NCBI GenBank assembly: GCA_037127255.1
Contig: JBANSL010000007.1
Location: 61,365,038-61,429,037, forward strand
DNA: 64,000 nt
Reading direction: 5' to 3'
Origin: Persicaria tinctoria
Taxonomy: Eukaryota; Streptophyta; Magnoliopsida; Caryophyllales; Polygonaceae
The notes beneath the pieces are model-generated. The model had not been told where the DNA came from. It saw nothing but the letters and a program-made list of their open reading frames with translations, and did no database searches. Shown one piece after another: positions 1 through 10,852 of this stretch (the first letter of the stretch is position 1; every line of letters starts with the position of its first letter). A program made the position numbers and the translations under genes.

Positions 1-759
1 GAGGTGGCTCGGACTTGGCTCCTGTCGCTCGTCGAACTCGAGTAGCCCTAGTCGACCTCGAGTAGGATTGATCCGTCGACTAGGTCTTCTCGGGTAGGTG
101 TGCTCGACAAGCTTGGGTATGGTCTCTGGGCTTAGTCGATCTCGACAAGGCCTCGTCGATCTCGACAAGGGTTCGTCGAGCAGCTTCTTGTCGAGCAGCT
201 TCTCCTCGGCATGGACTCGGACTGGCACTGGGTGGCTCGTCGATCTCGACAAGAGTTCGTCGAGGTCGACTAGGATTGTGCTCGGCTTCTCGTCCTCGGC
301 TTCTCGATCAACTCTTCTCCTCGTCGACTCCAGATGTGGCACTGGGCTTCGTCGATCTCGACCAGGTCTTGTCGAGATCGAGTAGACTTCCGGAGCTGGG
401 TTGGTCTGGCTCTCGACGTTGCTCCTGGTCGACAAGGCAGTGCTCAGACATGCTTGTCGAGATCGAGTAAGGTCTACTCGAGATCGAGTAGGCTGGGTTC
501 TCGGCTCGATTCGATTGGTTCCGTTGCTGCTTTGACCTTGGACTTCTGTAGTGGATTTCCGAGCTTTTCCGACCTTTCTTAGAATTGCTGTAAAATGCCT
601 CGAATTCTGCGATTTAAACAGAAACTGGTGTAGATTCCATAATTTGGCAGATAACCATAAACCACATAGATTCTGTACTATCTTAGCCCGAATGCATGAA
701 ATGTATGTAGAAATCGATATAAAAGTTACTGTAAAACATGGCAGATCAGACTCATAACA
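1..759 (-). mobile_element. LTR of Athila-type family A, reversed and cut by the window edge
   Basis: This is the reverse complement of the start of the LTRs at 8452 and 15862. The shared U3 block (CAGTAACTTTTATATCGATT and the following 150 bases) is readable at about 560-745. The LTR start TGTTATGAG, reversed, lies at 751-759. Bases 1-540 hold many TCGA-type palindromes as in the other copies, but the sequence is clearly more diverged than those two LTRs are from each other. LINE coding sequence starts directly at 760, so this LTR, or the element it belongs to, probably inserted into that LINE. Solo LTR or full element cannot be decided because the window begins inside it. Confidence 0.85.
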
Positions 760-1979
760 ATCAGTATATAAACCTCGACAAGACCTGGAACAAAGAAAAA
801 TGAAGTGAAAACCTCCCTGCTAATGTGGTTGACCAAATTGGCCAGGTTTTTATTCCATGTAATGAAACCGAAGACCGAATGTATTGGAAAGCCAGTAAAA
901 ATGCCTGGTTCTCCACGATTAGCGCCCTTGATCACATCACACGAGCACAAAGAGTGAACTCTGAAACACTAAACTGGATTTGGGAAATTGTTTGTCCATC
1001 AAAAATCAAAAACTTCATTTGGAAAAATATACTAAATGGCACCCCTACTAAGATTAGGCTACGAAATGAAGATGTACATGTTCCTTTGGATTGCCCGCTC
1101 TACAACCACTCTCAAGAAGATGCGACTCACATCTTTTCTGAATGTCGTTTTACGCTGACTATAGTGGGGAGAATGGATAAATAGATTGACAGAATAATGT
1201 GGGCCACTAATAAAATAGACAAGACATATAAAGATATAATTACGAAAATTTTTGCTAAACTGGCCCTTGAACAGAGTACCACTCTTGCTTTCTCCCTTTT
1301 GAGTGTCTGGTCATTTAGAAACAAAATTTTCTTTGATAACAATGATATATATGAGGAATGTTGATGATTCGATCAAACACAGAAAACAAATGTATATAAG
1401 ATGGAATAAAGCTCAAATGGAGACAATTGATGAAAATATGTTAACCACAAAACCAGCTACTCGCCAGACAAATACGAGAACAAAAAAACCCCGTTAAATG
1501 GAGAAAACCTATAACTGCATACGTGAAACATAACTTTGACGGTGATAAAGTAGCCTCGGATCTTACCTTGTCGGGGTTTGTTATTCGGGACGGTGATGGT
1601 GCGGTTCTTGCCTGTGGGGCTCAGGCTCATGGCTCGACTTCTATAATACAAGCTGAATGCTTTGGTCTTCAAACAGGTCTTCGAGAAGCTATCAAATTAA
1701 GTTGCTCGTTCTTAGAGGCGGAGGGTGACTCTCTGTTGAGATGCTGATTTCAGATGCCCTCGGGTTATGTAGAGCTTTTGTCGGGGTTACTTTCAAGCAC
1801 ATATACAGGGAAGTCAACCGTGTTGCTGATAGGATGGCTCACATCGGCCTCACGTCGATGCTGCGTGCTACGTACCCCCCTGAGAAGATTGATAGTCTTG
1901 TCCGTCAGGACATCCTTGGACGTTGGTCTATCCGAGGATGACCAAGCCCAAAACATTGCTTTGTATTAAAAAAAAAAGA
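760..1979 (+). pseudogene. LINE (plant L1) ORF2 3' fragment with poly(A) tail
   Basis: About 780-1184 reads as the zinc-binding domain that follows reverse transcriptase in plant LINEs. Visible motifs are LNWIWEIVCPSKIKNFIWK and CPLYNHSQEDATHIFSEC. About 1500-1941 reads as a reverse-transcriptase-linked RNase H (FVIRDGDGAVLACGAQ, then HIYREVNRVADRMAH). The reading frame is broken by a stop at 1182-1184 and by a frameshift near 1740. An A-rich run at 1969-1979 marks the 3' end. The upstream part of ORF2 is cut off by the LTR at 1-759. It is a dead copy and encodes no working protein. Confidence 0.85.
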
Positions 1980-2210
1980 ATTGTGTTAACTAACCCACAA
2001 TCACGGCCGGTTCGCAAAAATAGCCCTCTTCCGATGGAATTTGCAATACTAACCTAAAGTCCCAAAAAATTGCAAAAAAATGTTAGTGGAACCACTTGTG
2101 ATTGCAGGTAAATGAGTCAAAAAAAAAAGAAAGAATGAGGAAAAGACTAGTCAAATCAGAAGTGAAAAGGGTTTTAAGAAAAGGGAAAAAGATAAATGCA
2201 TTAAATGCTA

Positions 2211-2300
2211 GTCACTTGAAGGATTTTGCGTGTCATATGCTACTTTTTCATCCCTATCGTGTCACTTGAAGGATTTTACGTGTCATATGCAACTTTTTTC
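2211..2300 (+). repeat. Two-copy tandem repeat, period 50 bp
   Basis: GTCACTTGAAGGATTTT followed by a CGTGTCATATGC block occurs at 2211 and again at 2261 with few differences. Confidence 0.8.
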
Positions 2301-2375
2301 TTGTCACTCGTTTAGATTCTCTTGTCACTTCTTCGAATATGAGGTGTCTTCATGTCACATATGTTACGATGTTAA

Positions 2376-2445
2376 TAGTCTATGTAGGATTTGAATCTAC
2401 ATCTATATGTATTTAACAAATTGCTCTACCTTGAGTTAATAACCT
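2376..2445 (-). tRNA. tRNA-like sequence, probably a tRNA-Asn-derived pseudogene
   Basis: Read on the minus strand, 70 bases fold by eye into a cloverleaf. It has a 7-bp acceptor stem with one mismatch and one wobble, and a D arm containing GGTAGAGC. The anticodon stem has one mismatch. The variable loop is 4 nt. The T arm is GTAGA-TTCAAAT-CCTAC. The T arm and GGTAGAGC resemble plastid tRNA-Asn(GUU). The anticodon loop is altered (TTAAATA, or GTT with a different register), so it is unlikely to work as a tRNA. It could be a plastid-derived insertion, a SINE head, or chance. Confidence 0.35.
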
Positions 2446-3309
2446 TTAAATTGTTAATAATATATCAATATAATCCCTTTCACAAAATAATTAACCGGCT
2501 TTCAGATCTGGGAGTTTCTCATCGTAAAAAACTTATACGTGTCACCCCTTAACCCATACGTGTCGCCACTTAAACCATGAATATCACCCTTAAATCATGT
2601 GATTCGGTCACAAAAACCTACTTGTTGCCCACAATTTCACAAATTTGTTTTTCATTCCCATTACTCCCACACATAAACGCGAACACCATATCCCAAATTC
2701 CTTAGTTGCTTTAGGTTCTATATTTGTGAAATTGTTTAGTTTCGTTTGCTTTTCAACTGTTTCGATGCAAACAAACAAAGTGACACGTTACATCATTCAT
2801 GTCACATGGGCATACAAACATGTGACATAGATGAAGTACATAAGAAACTGAATTTCAAAGACTAAAGAGTGATACAGTAAACTATAATAGGTGACACATA
2901 TAACCGGCCATATTTTAGAGTCCTATTTCCTTTAGTATATAGGAGCTTCTTTCTACTCTATTTTTCATATTCTTCTTAGATTTGTTCAGCATACCAATAT
3001 GGGAAGATATTTTAAGGCCAGTTTCTATATAGAGACATCAAAACAAAGAGGTCGACCCATTCTTCAAGTAGAACCGAGTTTCAGAATTAAAGGAGAAATG
3101 TATAATATTCAAATCAATATCGATTTCACATTTAAAAGTATGGCTTTGTAGACGAGGCCTAGTCTTGATGAGCACGAATTAATCATTGCAGCAGAAAGCA
3201 TCCCTGCTCTGGCCTCCTCTACACCCAAATCTACCTCTCCCAACCTCCGCTCCCTTCCTAGCCACACAACTACAAACCAAAGTCGCTTTAACAAACACCC
3301 ATACTCAGC

Positions 3310-3559
3310 CATTGTTGATCATCGATAGTAATGCAACCCATTATTTTATGACTGGCCTGGACAACCTAGCTATTCATTACCCAAACATTGGTCCAAAATG
3401 AGATGATTGTGAACAACGGTTCAAGTTTACAAATCACTCACATTGGCACTAGTGATTCACTTACTTTTTCTACAAATTTCCCTTTGAAAAAGGTTCTTTG
3501 TGTTCCAAAAATCTCAAAAAATATAGTCTCCGTTTCCAAACTAACTGGTGGACTTTAAA
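3310..3559 (+). pseudogene. copia protease fragment
   Basis: Translation gives IIDSNATHYFMTGLDNL and, after a frame change near 3400, LKKVLCVPKISKNIVSVSKL. This is the pepsin-like protease region of copia Gag-Pol. The catalytic-site consensus DSGATHH has become DSNATHY. The frame is broken and the sequence ends at the LTR insertion at 3560. Confidence 0.8.
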
Positions 3560-3827
3560 TGTCGTGGTTCAAAATCCACAAAAAGTAATACCGAAGCCCA
3601 ATAACTAACTAATTGGTTGTATAGAACAAGTAAGGGGTCGATCTCACATAGAGCACATACAACTTCTTAAATGTTTATGCAAAGCAAAGTAACCAATTAT
3701 GAAAGCAATATAAAGAAAAGCAATAAGTAAACTAAACTAGCAATGATTGAATAAATAACAATGATGATGGTGATATAGTTTCACTCACATTCGCAACAAT
3801 GATAATTCTATTATCATTGGTTTTTTA

Positions 3828-4112
3828 TAGGGGTGGGCACGGGACGGGACGGGACGGGATTGAGATTGAGATTTGATAATTAATTATAATTATTATTATT
3901 ATTCAAATTAATATTATAATACTATTATTAATTCAAACAATGATTGTATAATTAATTATAATGTTCAACATATTTGGCTACATTATCTTACTAGATCGGG
4001 ACGGAAAGGGATTGAGATTTGAGACGAGATTCACCAGATACTGTCTCATTATTGATTGATAGTTGGGAAGAATACCGTATTTAGCTATTTGCCTCTTGTA
4101 GCTCTAAATGGG

Positions 4113-4173
<61 letters not shown>

Positions 4174-4804
4174 CTACATTATAATTAAAAATAATATTAT
4201 TATTATTATTACTTATTTTTATTTTTATTATTATAAAATAATTATACTTAACAAGAAAAAAATATAATATGAAATAATAATAATATCATAATAATAATAA
4301 TAATTTTATTATAAAGTAATATTATTATTAAATTATATTATAATATTATATAATAATAATAATATTATTATAAATTATTAATATAAATTGAAAATTATTA
4401 TTATAATTATATATAATATTTGCTCAAATAATAATAATATTATTATTATAAACAATTATTATTATTATTATTATAAATGGAAGATTATAATTATAATTAT
4501 AATTATAATATTTGCTCAAAATAATAATACTAATAATATATTATTATTATTCTATAATATTATAATATTATTATTATTATAAAAATTATTATTATTAATA
4601 TTATTATTGCTATTATTATTATGCGGGACGGGACGGGATTTGCGGGATCCCACCGGGATCGTCCCGCGTTTGGTCCCGCATAATTTTTGCGGGACGGGAT
4701 CGGGACGGGATTCGCTATTTTTTCCTAAATCCCACCGGGATCGGGACGGGATCGGGACGGGACCGGGACGGGATCGGGATTTGCGGGATTTGTGCCCACC
4801 CCTA
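3828..4804. mobile_element. Non-autonomous hAT element (MITE), 977 bp
   Basis: Perfect 13-bp terminal inverted repeats TAGGGGTGGGCAC / GTGCCCACCCCTA are flanked on both sides by the 8-bp duplication GTTTTTTA (3820-3827 and 4805-4812), diagnostic of the hAT superfamily. GGGACGGGAC-type repeats sit just inside each end. The core (about 3870-4620) is almost pure A+T simple sequence. It has no transposase and would need one in trans. Confidence 0.95.
4113..4172. repeat. (AAT)n microsatellite
   Basis: About twenty uninterrupted AAT units lie inside the AT-rich core of the hAT element. Confidence 0.95.
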
Positions 4805-4812
4805 GTTTTTTA

Positions 4813-5520
4813 TACATGAATGGATATGAAATAACTCTAGGACCGATTTAAGCACAGAAATAGATAGGTCGAACTCTGCTGATAATACCATCTAAATCCC
4901 TAAACTCTAGCATGGGGGTCTAGTAGTAGTAAGTCCTTAACACCTAGGAAACAAACATTATCTCTCCCATCTCGTCGACTTCATGCATGGAGCATCATAT
5001 CCAAGCATCGCTTTCACTGAAAAAGATAAAAGTTCTCTATCAAGACTCCTACATTATTCAGGAGTTTCTACCCGTGTAACCATGTGCTCCTAAAGTGTTG
5101 ACTACTTATGCATTAAAGCCTGCAATATCGAAATGAAGCTATAATCCTAGCACGACGCAAATCTATCCTAGTAGCCAAGTAAGATATATAAATCAACAAC
5201 ACATAAACAATATCATAATAAAGAGACTTGAAATATTCATAGTGCATAACTCATGAAATAACAATACCAACAACTCGATTTCACATATCCTCAACCATGT
5301 CTTGAAATATAAGCAAAACTATAAAGGAGGTTAACCGAGCATGATTTACCTCGGAAAACTAATAAAACTGTGTAAGAGTATTGATGATTGTTGTGTATTG
5401 ATGGATGTCGAAAACCCTAGATCTCTATGGTATTTATAGGGCTCAAAAGTGGTTGAATACCCTAAAGAGTCGTGCTTAATATCCAAGCAAATTATCTTCA
5501 AATGATTGAAACAAATCTTC
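4813..5520. other. Right part of the reversed LTR; no gene
   Basis: This continues the LTR split by the hAT element. It contains a minus-strand TATA box near 5440 and no coding sequence. Confidence 0.5.
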
Positions 5521-5652
5521 TTTGGATAAGCATCGTCCTAATGGATTAGTGAAATGATTTAAATCACGTCTTGTTGCAAAAGGGTTCACTCATATTAAAG
5601 ACAAAGATTACAAGCTGACCTTCTCTCCGGTTGCTAAGTTTCTAATATAGAG
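5521..5652 (+). pseudogene. copia reverse transcriptase fragment
   Basis: The plus strand reads KHRPNGLVK, a stop codon, then FKSRLVAKGFTHIKDKDYK and LTFSPVAKF. This is the well-known start of copia reverse transcriptase (consensus KARLVAKGF..DY.ETFSPVAK). It contains one in-frame stop and ends at the CACTA insertion. Confidence 0.85.
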
Positions 5653-6203
5653 AATCCCTACTACAATTAGGGACTTTGGCGATGGGCAAAAACCGTGGCG
5701 TTACATAGGATAACCGCCCCCTCAGCTCTAAGGCAGCGGTTTTGAACCGCCCCTTCTGTTGCCGTCGCTTTATCTTTTTGGCAGCGGTTTTATGACCTAA
5801 GGCAACGGTTTCATAAAGAACATACAACCGTTGGAAAAAAATAAAAATAATCGCTGCCTATTACTGTAAAGAGATAGTTTGTCTCCCACTCATAAGAAGC
5901 GGTTTTATTTTATTATAGCAGTGGTTTTAAATTGAAAAATATAGATTCAATTTATCAATTTTATAGCTTCCAGTTGCTTTTTAAAATTTTAATATATTTA
6001 TTTAAAATCATAAATAACTATTAAATTTTCATTATAATATCAACATATAGATTTAATATAACATACTTTCATTGATTTATAAAGTAACCATCATTACATC
6101 GCATTGGCACTGCAATCCTCGCGCCATCCACAAAATAAGCAGTAAAGTGTGCAAATAAGAGAACTTGGTAGCTCGTTGTCCTCATAAAGGAGTTTGATGG
6201 GCA

Positions 6204-6450
6204 ATGCCAACTCTACGCATACTTGTTCCTGGAACAGCAGAGGCTCAAAGAATCACAAAAGTTGAGCAATTTGGGTCTAAGTTGGCTTGTATTTATGGCT
6301 ACAGATTTGTCAACTTATTGATCCTCTAATGCAAATCCTACATGGCCAGAAGATGGAATATTTCGTACAACTGAACTGATGTGTATTGAAGAACATGAGA
6401 ACTCAAGTGCCTGTTGGAGTTGTCAAAATAATACGGTACTGATTTTATTT
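6204..6450 (+). other. Possible captured fragment, unrecognised
   Basis: A short plus-strand frame beginning MPTLRILVPGTAEAQRITK and a following piece in another frame look more protein-like than the flanks. I do not recognise a family. It lies inside the CACTA, so it could be a second piece of captured gene sequence. Confidence 0.25.
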
Positions 6451-6807
6451 GATATGAAAAAAAAAATATTGTATTGTATGATGAAAACTTCAAAGTATTA
6501 CTAGTAATTTACATAAAACTTTTACTCCGTACCTATCACAGATAGTTCTCCTCTCCTTCCTATTACTATTAGAAAATCACTTCATTCCATGGAATCAATG
6601 GCAGTTCACATAATAGATACTAGAGAGATGGAAACAGTAAAATTTCCACCCGGGTTCCTTGATGAACACTACAAATTCCCAAGAAACAAGTTAGACAATC
6701 GAGTTGAATCAAATGACTATATATATACTGACCAAAACCAAATGACTATATATATACTGACCATATGAATCATGCATTGTGGAACTGAATATGTGATAAC
6801 AACTCAT

Positions 6808-7256
6808 CGATTGTTCCACCCAAGTTTATAATAAAGACATCAGGCGGAGACAGGACCATCTTTTCTCCACCGGTAAACTTGCAACTCTGCCAATCCATCC
6901 TTGAATGGCATCTGTGGGGTGGAGGACAATTTAACAAAGGAAAATAGTAAGATATATAATGTTTCAGTTACATTCAAAACTTGTACACATGAAAAGTGGA
7001 CTGCGCAGTAGAACAAACCTGGACAGTTTTCCCCTAATAATATCTCGGCCCCTTCTTTCCTTTTCAAGGACATTCTGTACCAAAATTAGTGAAAAAAATC
7101 AATTTTGGTTAAATGGTTTGAAGAGGACCATTAACATAACACAAGGAGGTAGTACAACGAATTCCTTACTTGGTATATTTTCCCTATTGCGATATTGTTA
7201 TCCCGGTTTAGCTTGATGTCAAGAGACCATTCATAGTTTCCAAGATTTAGACCCAC
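6808..7256 (-). pseudogene. Captured CTP synthase gene fragment (three exons, two introns)
   Basis: CTP synthase makes CTP from UTP, ATP and glutamine; this is only part of its N-terminal synthetase domain. Exon 7170-7256 reads LGNYEWSLDIKLNRDNN and IAIGKIYQ, and ends at a GTAAGG donor. Exon 7019-7074 reads NVLEKERRG, then in shifted frame the GKTVQ end, between a TACAG acceptor and a GT donor. Exon 6808-6927 reads TDAIQGWIGRVASLPVE, then in shifted frame PPDVFIINLGGTI. These match, in order, the family segment LGNYER..RDNNITTGKIYQ..KERRGDYLGKTVQ..TDAIQ.WI.RVA..DV.VIELGGT. Small indels in exons 2 and 3, and an apparent GT-to-AT change at the last donor, make it non-functional. Retained introns show capture of genomic DNA, not of a processed transcript. 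Confidence 0.85.
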
Positions 7257-8446
7257 ATTTTAAACAAACAACAGAAAGGATTAACTAATATGATATAATG
7301 ACATAAATATGTTTCAACAGCCAAAGATGTAAACAACAAATAAAAAAACTCCTTAGATTATGTAAACTGCAAATTACTGCCAAACGATTGAAGTATCTCA
7401 TAAATTAAATAGGTGATTTACTTCCTAAACTATCAAATAATTACCATAAAAGAAGTCAAATTCAACCCACCAAGAGAAAAAAAAAATGAGCTTAATATGC
7501 AACTTAAGGATCAAGCCGGGTAGCAATTTCATCAATAACAATCATGGAAACCAATAAGTTCCCTTTCCACAACCACATATATCTTAATTAGAAGCTTATA
7601 TCTTTTCAATTCTTTTAAAGAAAAAAGTTCATTGTATTTGTGGGGAATAGGTGATTTTTCCATCCATTTGCCTTTTCAGAAAAGAAATCGCACTATAGCG
7701 CATGCAGAATATAATAATAAAGACTTAGTCCAAAGGCATTAGTCAAAACCCACCAACCAAAGAGAACAATCGGTTGAAAAATGAAGCAATTTAGTATTAA
7801 CAAGTAGAATAATAGTCTTCTACAAGCTTTCGATTAACTCTTATTTGACAACAATATGATCTTGATTCGTAACCAGCAGACAAAAATTGACAACCTTAAA
7901 AAAGACTGGCGACCATAGATCTGGTGGAATGGAAACCCTATAATGAAACATCTTTTACCAAAATGGAAACCCTAGATCAGAACCAAAACCCCTAAACCTA
8001 GATCTGAAGCATCAATAGAGGATGAATCAAAACCCTAGATTGAAAATTCCTAATCTTTTTGAATATGCTGCAAATCAGTAAAGCTTTAGAAATAAACTAA
8101 CCCGGAGATGTTGGGTCCCTTCGAATAAATCAAATCTCCAATCTCTTGAAGCTTCAAATTTCTCTCAAATTGATCTGACAACAGATTATCCCCCAAATCG
8201 CTTGTAGCTTAAAATCCGAAATGCTTGAAGCTTCATTTACCCCCAAATCGATTGAATCTATTGTGGCATAGTAAAACCTTCAATCTCTTGAAGATTTCAT
8301 CAACGCTCCAGCAGCTCTCTAAATCGCCTCTTCTCATCGAGTAAAACCTAGAATGAGCGGCTTCAGATTGGGTTTTGTTGGAAAAAAAAAGAATTATTTT
8401 TATGTAGAGGGTTTCTCAATTTTTTTTTGTTTGGAAAATAGGGTGG
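7257..8446. other. CACTA interior left of the Athila insertion; no clear gene
   Basis: No coding sequence can be supported. On the minus strand 8100-8390 looks like a 5' untranslated leader ending at a GTTAG donor-like site, which could be the 5' end of captured gene DNA. That is only a suggestion. Confidence 0.3.
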
Positions 8447-8708
8447 GCCGGTGTTGTGAGCTGAATCTCCCATATTTTACAGTAACTTTTATATCGATTT
8501 CTGTATACATTGCATTCATTTGGGTTTAGATAGTACAGAATCTATGTAGTTTATGTTTATTTGCCAAATTATGGAATCTACACCAGTTTCTGTTTAATTC
8601 GCAGAAATCGAGGCATTTTACAGCAATTCTACAGAAGGTCGGAAAAGCTCGGAAAATCGCTACAGAAGTCCAAGGTCAAAGCAGCGGAACCAAGCTGAAA
8701 GTCAAGGC

Positions 8709-9290
8709 TACTCGATCTCGAGTGGGCCCTACTCGACATAGACGAGCATGTCCGAGCACAACCTTGTCGACAAAGCCTGATCGAGAGCCAGACCAACCCG
8801 AGCTCCGGAAGTTTACTCGATCTCGACAAGCCCTAGTCGAGATCGACGAAGCCCAGACGCCACACCCGGAGTCGACAAGGAGAGAAGCCGAGGACGAGGA
8901 CGCTGAGCAACTCTACTCGATCTCGACAAGCCCTAGTCGAGAGCGACAATCGCTGCCAGCGACTCGACTCGCTGCAGCGGACCACTCGCTGGCGCGGAAA
9001 AAAACCCGCTGCCAGCGGGATGCACCAAGCCGACGAAGAACTCTACTCGATCTCGATGAGCCTTGTCGAGGTTGACGACACCCAGGAGTCCAGATCCGAG
9101 CTTGTCGAGCACACCAACCCGAGGAAGCCTAGTCGACAAAGCCATCCTACTCGATCTCGACCAAGCTTTGTCGAGGTCGACGAGCCCTGTGAACCAAGTC
9201 CGAGTCACATCGAGCAGAGCTAGCCGGGAGGTCCAGTCGACGAACCATCCTTGTCGAGGTCGACGAGCCGTGGTCGATCTCGAGTAGACC
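8709..9290. repeat. Palindromic TCGATCTCGA / CGCTGCCAGCG cluster in the 5' LTR
   Basis: Many copies of TCGATCTCGA and its reverse TCGAGATCGA are arranged as inverted pairs. For example, TCGATCTCGAC (8817-8827) and GTCGAGATCGA (8836-8846) are perfect arms around 8 bases. CGCTGCCAGCG occurs at 8951-8961 and 9007-9017, and CGCTGCAGCG at 8970-8979. Confidence 0.9.
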
Positions 9291-9553
9291 AGTTTCCAGC
9301 AGCTTCTCGATGAGACCTGTCCGAGTAGAATTGGGATTCCTTGGGGCCGAAGGCGGAAGATTCTACCCTAATCCATCACGTTCTATCCAAGGAGACAAGA
9401 TCTATCAACATCATGAAGACTTACCCTATTTAGTTTTATCTTTTCCTTTTAGATTTATTTCCATAAAACAATTTATTTATCCTTTCAAGTTTTAGATATA
9501 ATTTTAGATAGAGATAGATATCTTCTTTCCTAGAATAGCTAGGGAATGAAGCC

Positions 9554-9561
9554 TATAAATA
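9554..9561 (+). promoter_or_regulatory. TATA box of the Athila family A 5' LTR
   Basis: TATAAATA in a GC-flanked context; the same box is at 16860-16867 in the 3' LTR. Confidence 0.7.
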
Positions 9562-10200
9562 AGGCCCTAGGGGGCTCAGTTTTATTAATTCCATATCAAA
9601 TTCAATTTCACACACAATTAGTTAGTTCCACATACAGTTTAGGAGTTCTAAGGTTTTTAGGGTTTTGACTTTCTGCGAATGTTGATTGCCAGGATTGTAA
9701 AAGGCTTTGAATATAGTTAATGCCAGTTATTTCTTTTTATACATCAATGTCTGCGATTGCAATGAGGCGTGAGTAGTCCACCCACTTCTGGGGCTGGGGT
9801 GAGCCCGACGGTGGCCATGTGAGGCGATGCGATAAAGGTCAGATCTTTTTGTGCAATTCATCTTCTATCCCTATGAGCACGATTCTTTTGCGAGAGTTGA
9901 AGGTGATCCTTGTTTGTATTATTGAAGCGAAAGTGATCTTAATGCAACTTGGATTAATTATGCGAAAAAGGGTTAGTAACAATTAGGGTTTATACGAAAG
10001 CCTCTATTTGCCTATTTGTTAATGACGAAAGTTATTTGATGGAAAGCATGATCTTTTATGCCTTTATGTGTTACTTTGCATGGTTATCGTTGTGGTGTTG
10101 ATACCCTGGCTTTGGAAGTCCTTTTTATATTGAATTTATTTCGTCGGAAATTCTGAGTTTTGGTTCGAAAATTTGCCTTTTAAAGTTTCTGTCTTTTAGT

Positions 10201-10460
10201 GTACTCGACATAGAGGAGACCTTTGTCGATCTCGAGTAGTGCTTTGTCGATATCGAATAGGGCTCGTCTAGGTCGAGTTGGCTTTCTTCTGTCTTTTGTC
10301 GATTTTCAGTTTTTGTTTCTGCTTTTCTTGTCGATCTCGAGTTGGTGTTGTCGAGATCGAGTACACTTGTCTTCGTCGAGTTGTGTTGTTTTCGATTCTG
10401 AGTTCTTTGTTGTCGACCACTCTTGTCGATCTCGATGAGCTGCTTGTCGAGATCAACCAG
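10201..10460. repeat. TCGA-palindrome cluster in the LTR downstream of the TATA box
   Basis: About ten copies of GTCGATCTCGAG / GTCGAGATCGAG lie in a T-rich stretch. The 3' LTR copy is at 17508-17765. Confidence 0.85.
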
Positions 10461-10772
10461 CTTGTTGCTTTACTTTTCGTTTCTGCTTTGCTTTGCTTTA
10501 TTTCTTGCTTTGTTCTTTGCTTTTGTTTTAGTTGCCCTTGTCGCGTTTATTTGTTTCTTTCCTTTCTGTGTTTCTGTCTTTTCTGTTGCTCTGCTTCTGT
10601 GAGAATTTACAGCTACCTAAGAACTGCTGACGTGCGTCCTCGTGGATTCGATCCTGACTATTCTCTTACTACAACGGGAGGAAGTCTTGTATCATTTGCT
10701 GAGACAGGGAAGTCAGTCTGAACTCTATTTCATATTTATTTCATACTTGACCATCCTCCTGCAACAACAAAT

Positions 10773-10790
10773 TGGCGTCGTTGTCGGGGA
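10773..10790 (+). other. Primer binding site (tRNA-Asp type)
   Basis: TGGCGTCGTTGTCGGGGA lies three bases after the LTR. It matches the complement of the plant tRNA-Asp(GUC) 3' end with two C-to-T changes. tRNA-Asp priming is usual for Athila elements. Confidence 0.85.
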
Positions 10791-10852
10791 AGCAATCATT
10801 CGCGCCTTAGGTAGTCAGTTCTCACTGTTTCTTTGAGTTACTTTTCAGGTGT

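Larger units (their letters stand above)
1980..3169. other. No gene seen; AT-rich sequence
   Basis: No coding sequence is supportable. The stretch holds a 50-bp tandem duplication (2211-2300) and a tRNA-like cloverleaf (2376-2445). Short unrelated open frames near 2645 and 3109 show no recognisable protein. Confidence 0.6.
3560..5520 (-). mobile_element. Reversed LTR fragment, related in layout to family B
   Basis: Starting from TG at 3560, the box AAGTAAGGGGTCGA follows after 68 bases. In the family B LTR at 56918 the same box follows after 70 bases. A TATA-type promoter in minus orientation (TATTTATAGG on the plus strand, near 5440) fits an LTR. The right edge and TSD are not clear. The LTR is split by the hAT MITE at 3828-4804. 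No coding region was seen, so it may be a solo LTR. Confidence 0.55.
8452..10769 (+). repeat. 5' LTR of the Athila family A element
   Basis: It begins TGTTGTGAG and ends CAACAACA, 2318 bp. It matches the 3' LTR closely outside a few indel blocks. Bases 9071-9214 (144 bp) are absent from the 3' LTR, and both deletion edges carry TCGAG. The TATA box at 9554 sets the likely transcription start. Confidence 0.95.

Noticed and set aside
10278..10721. 147-codon Phe/Cys/Leu-rich frame in the Athila LTR (also 17584-18027)
   Set aside because: It is T-rich LTR leader sequence; no start context, no domain, and it lies in an untranslated part of the element.
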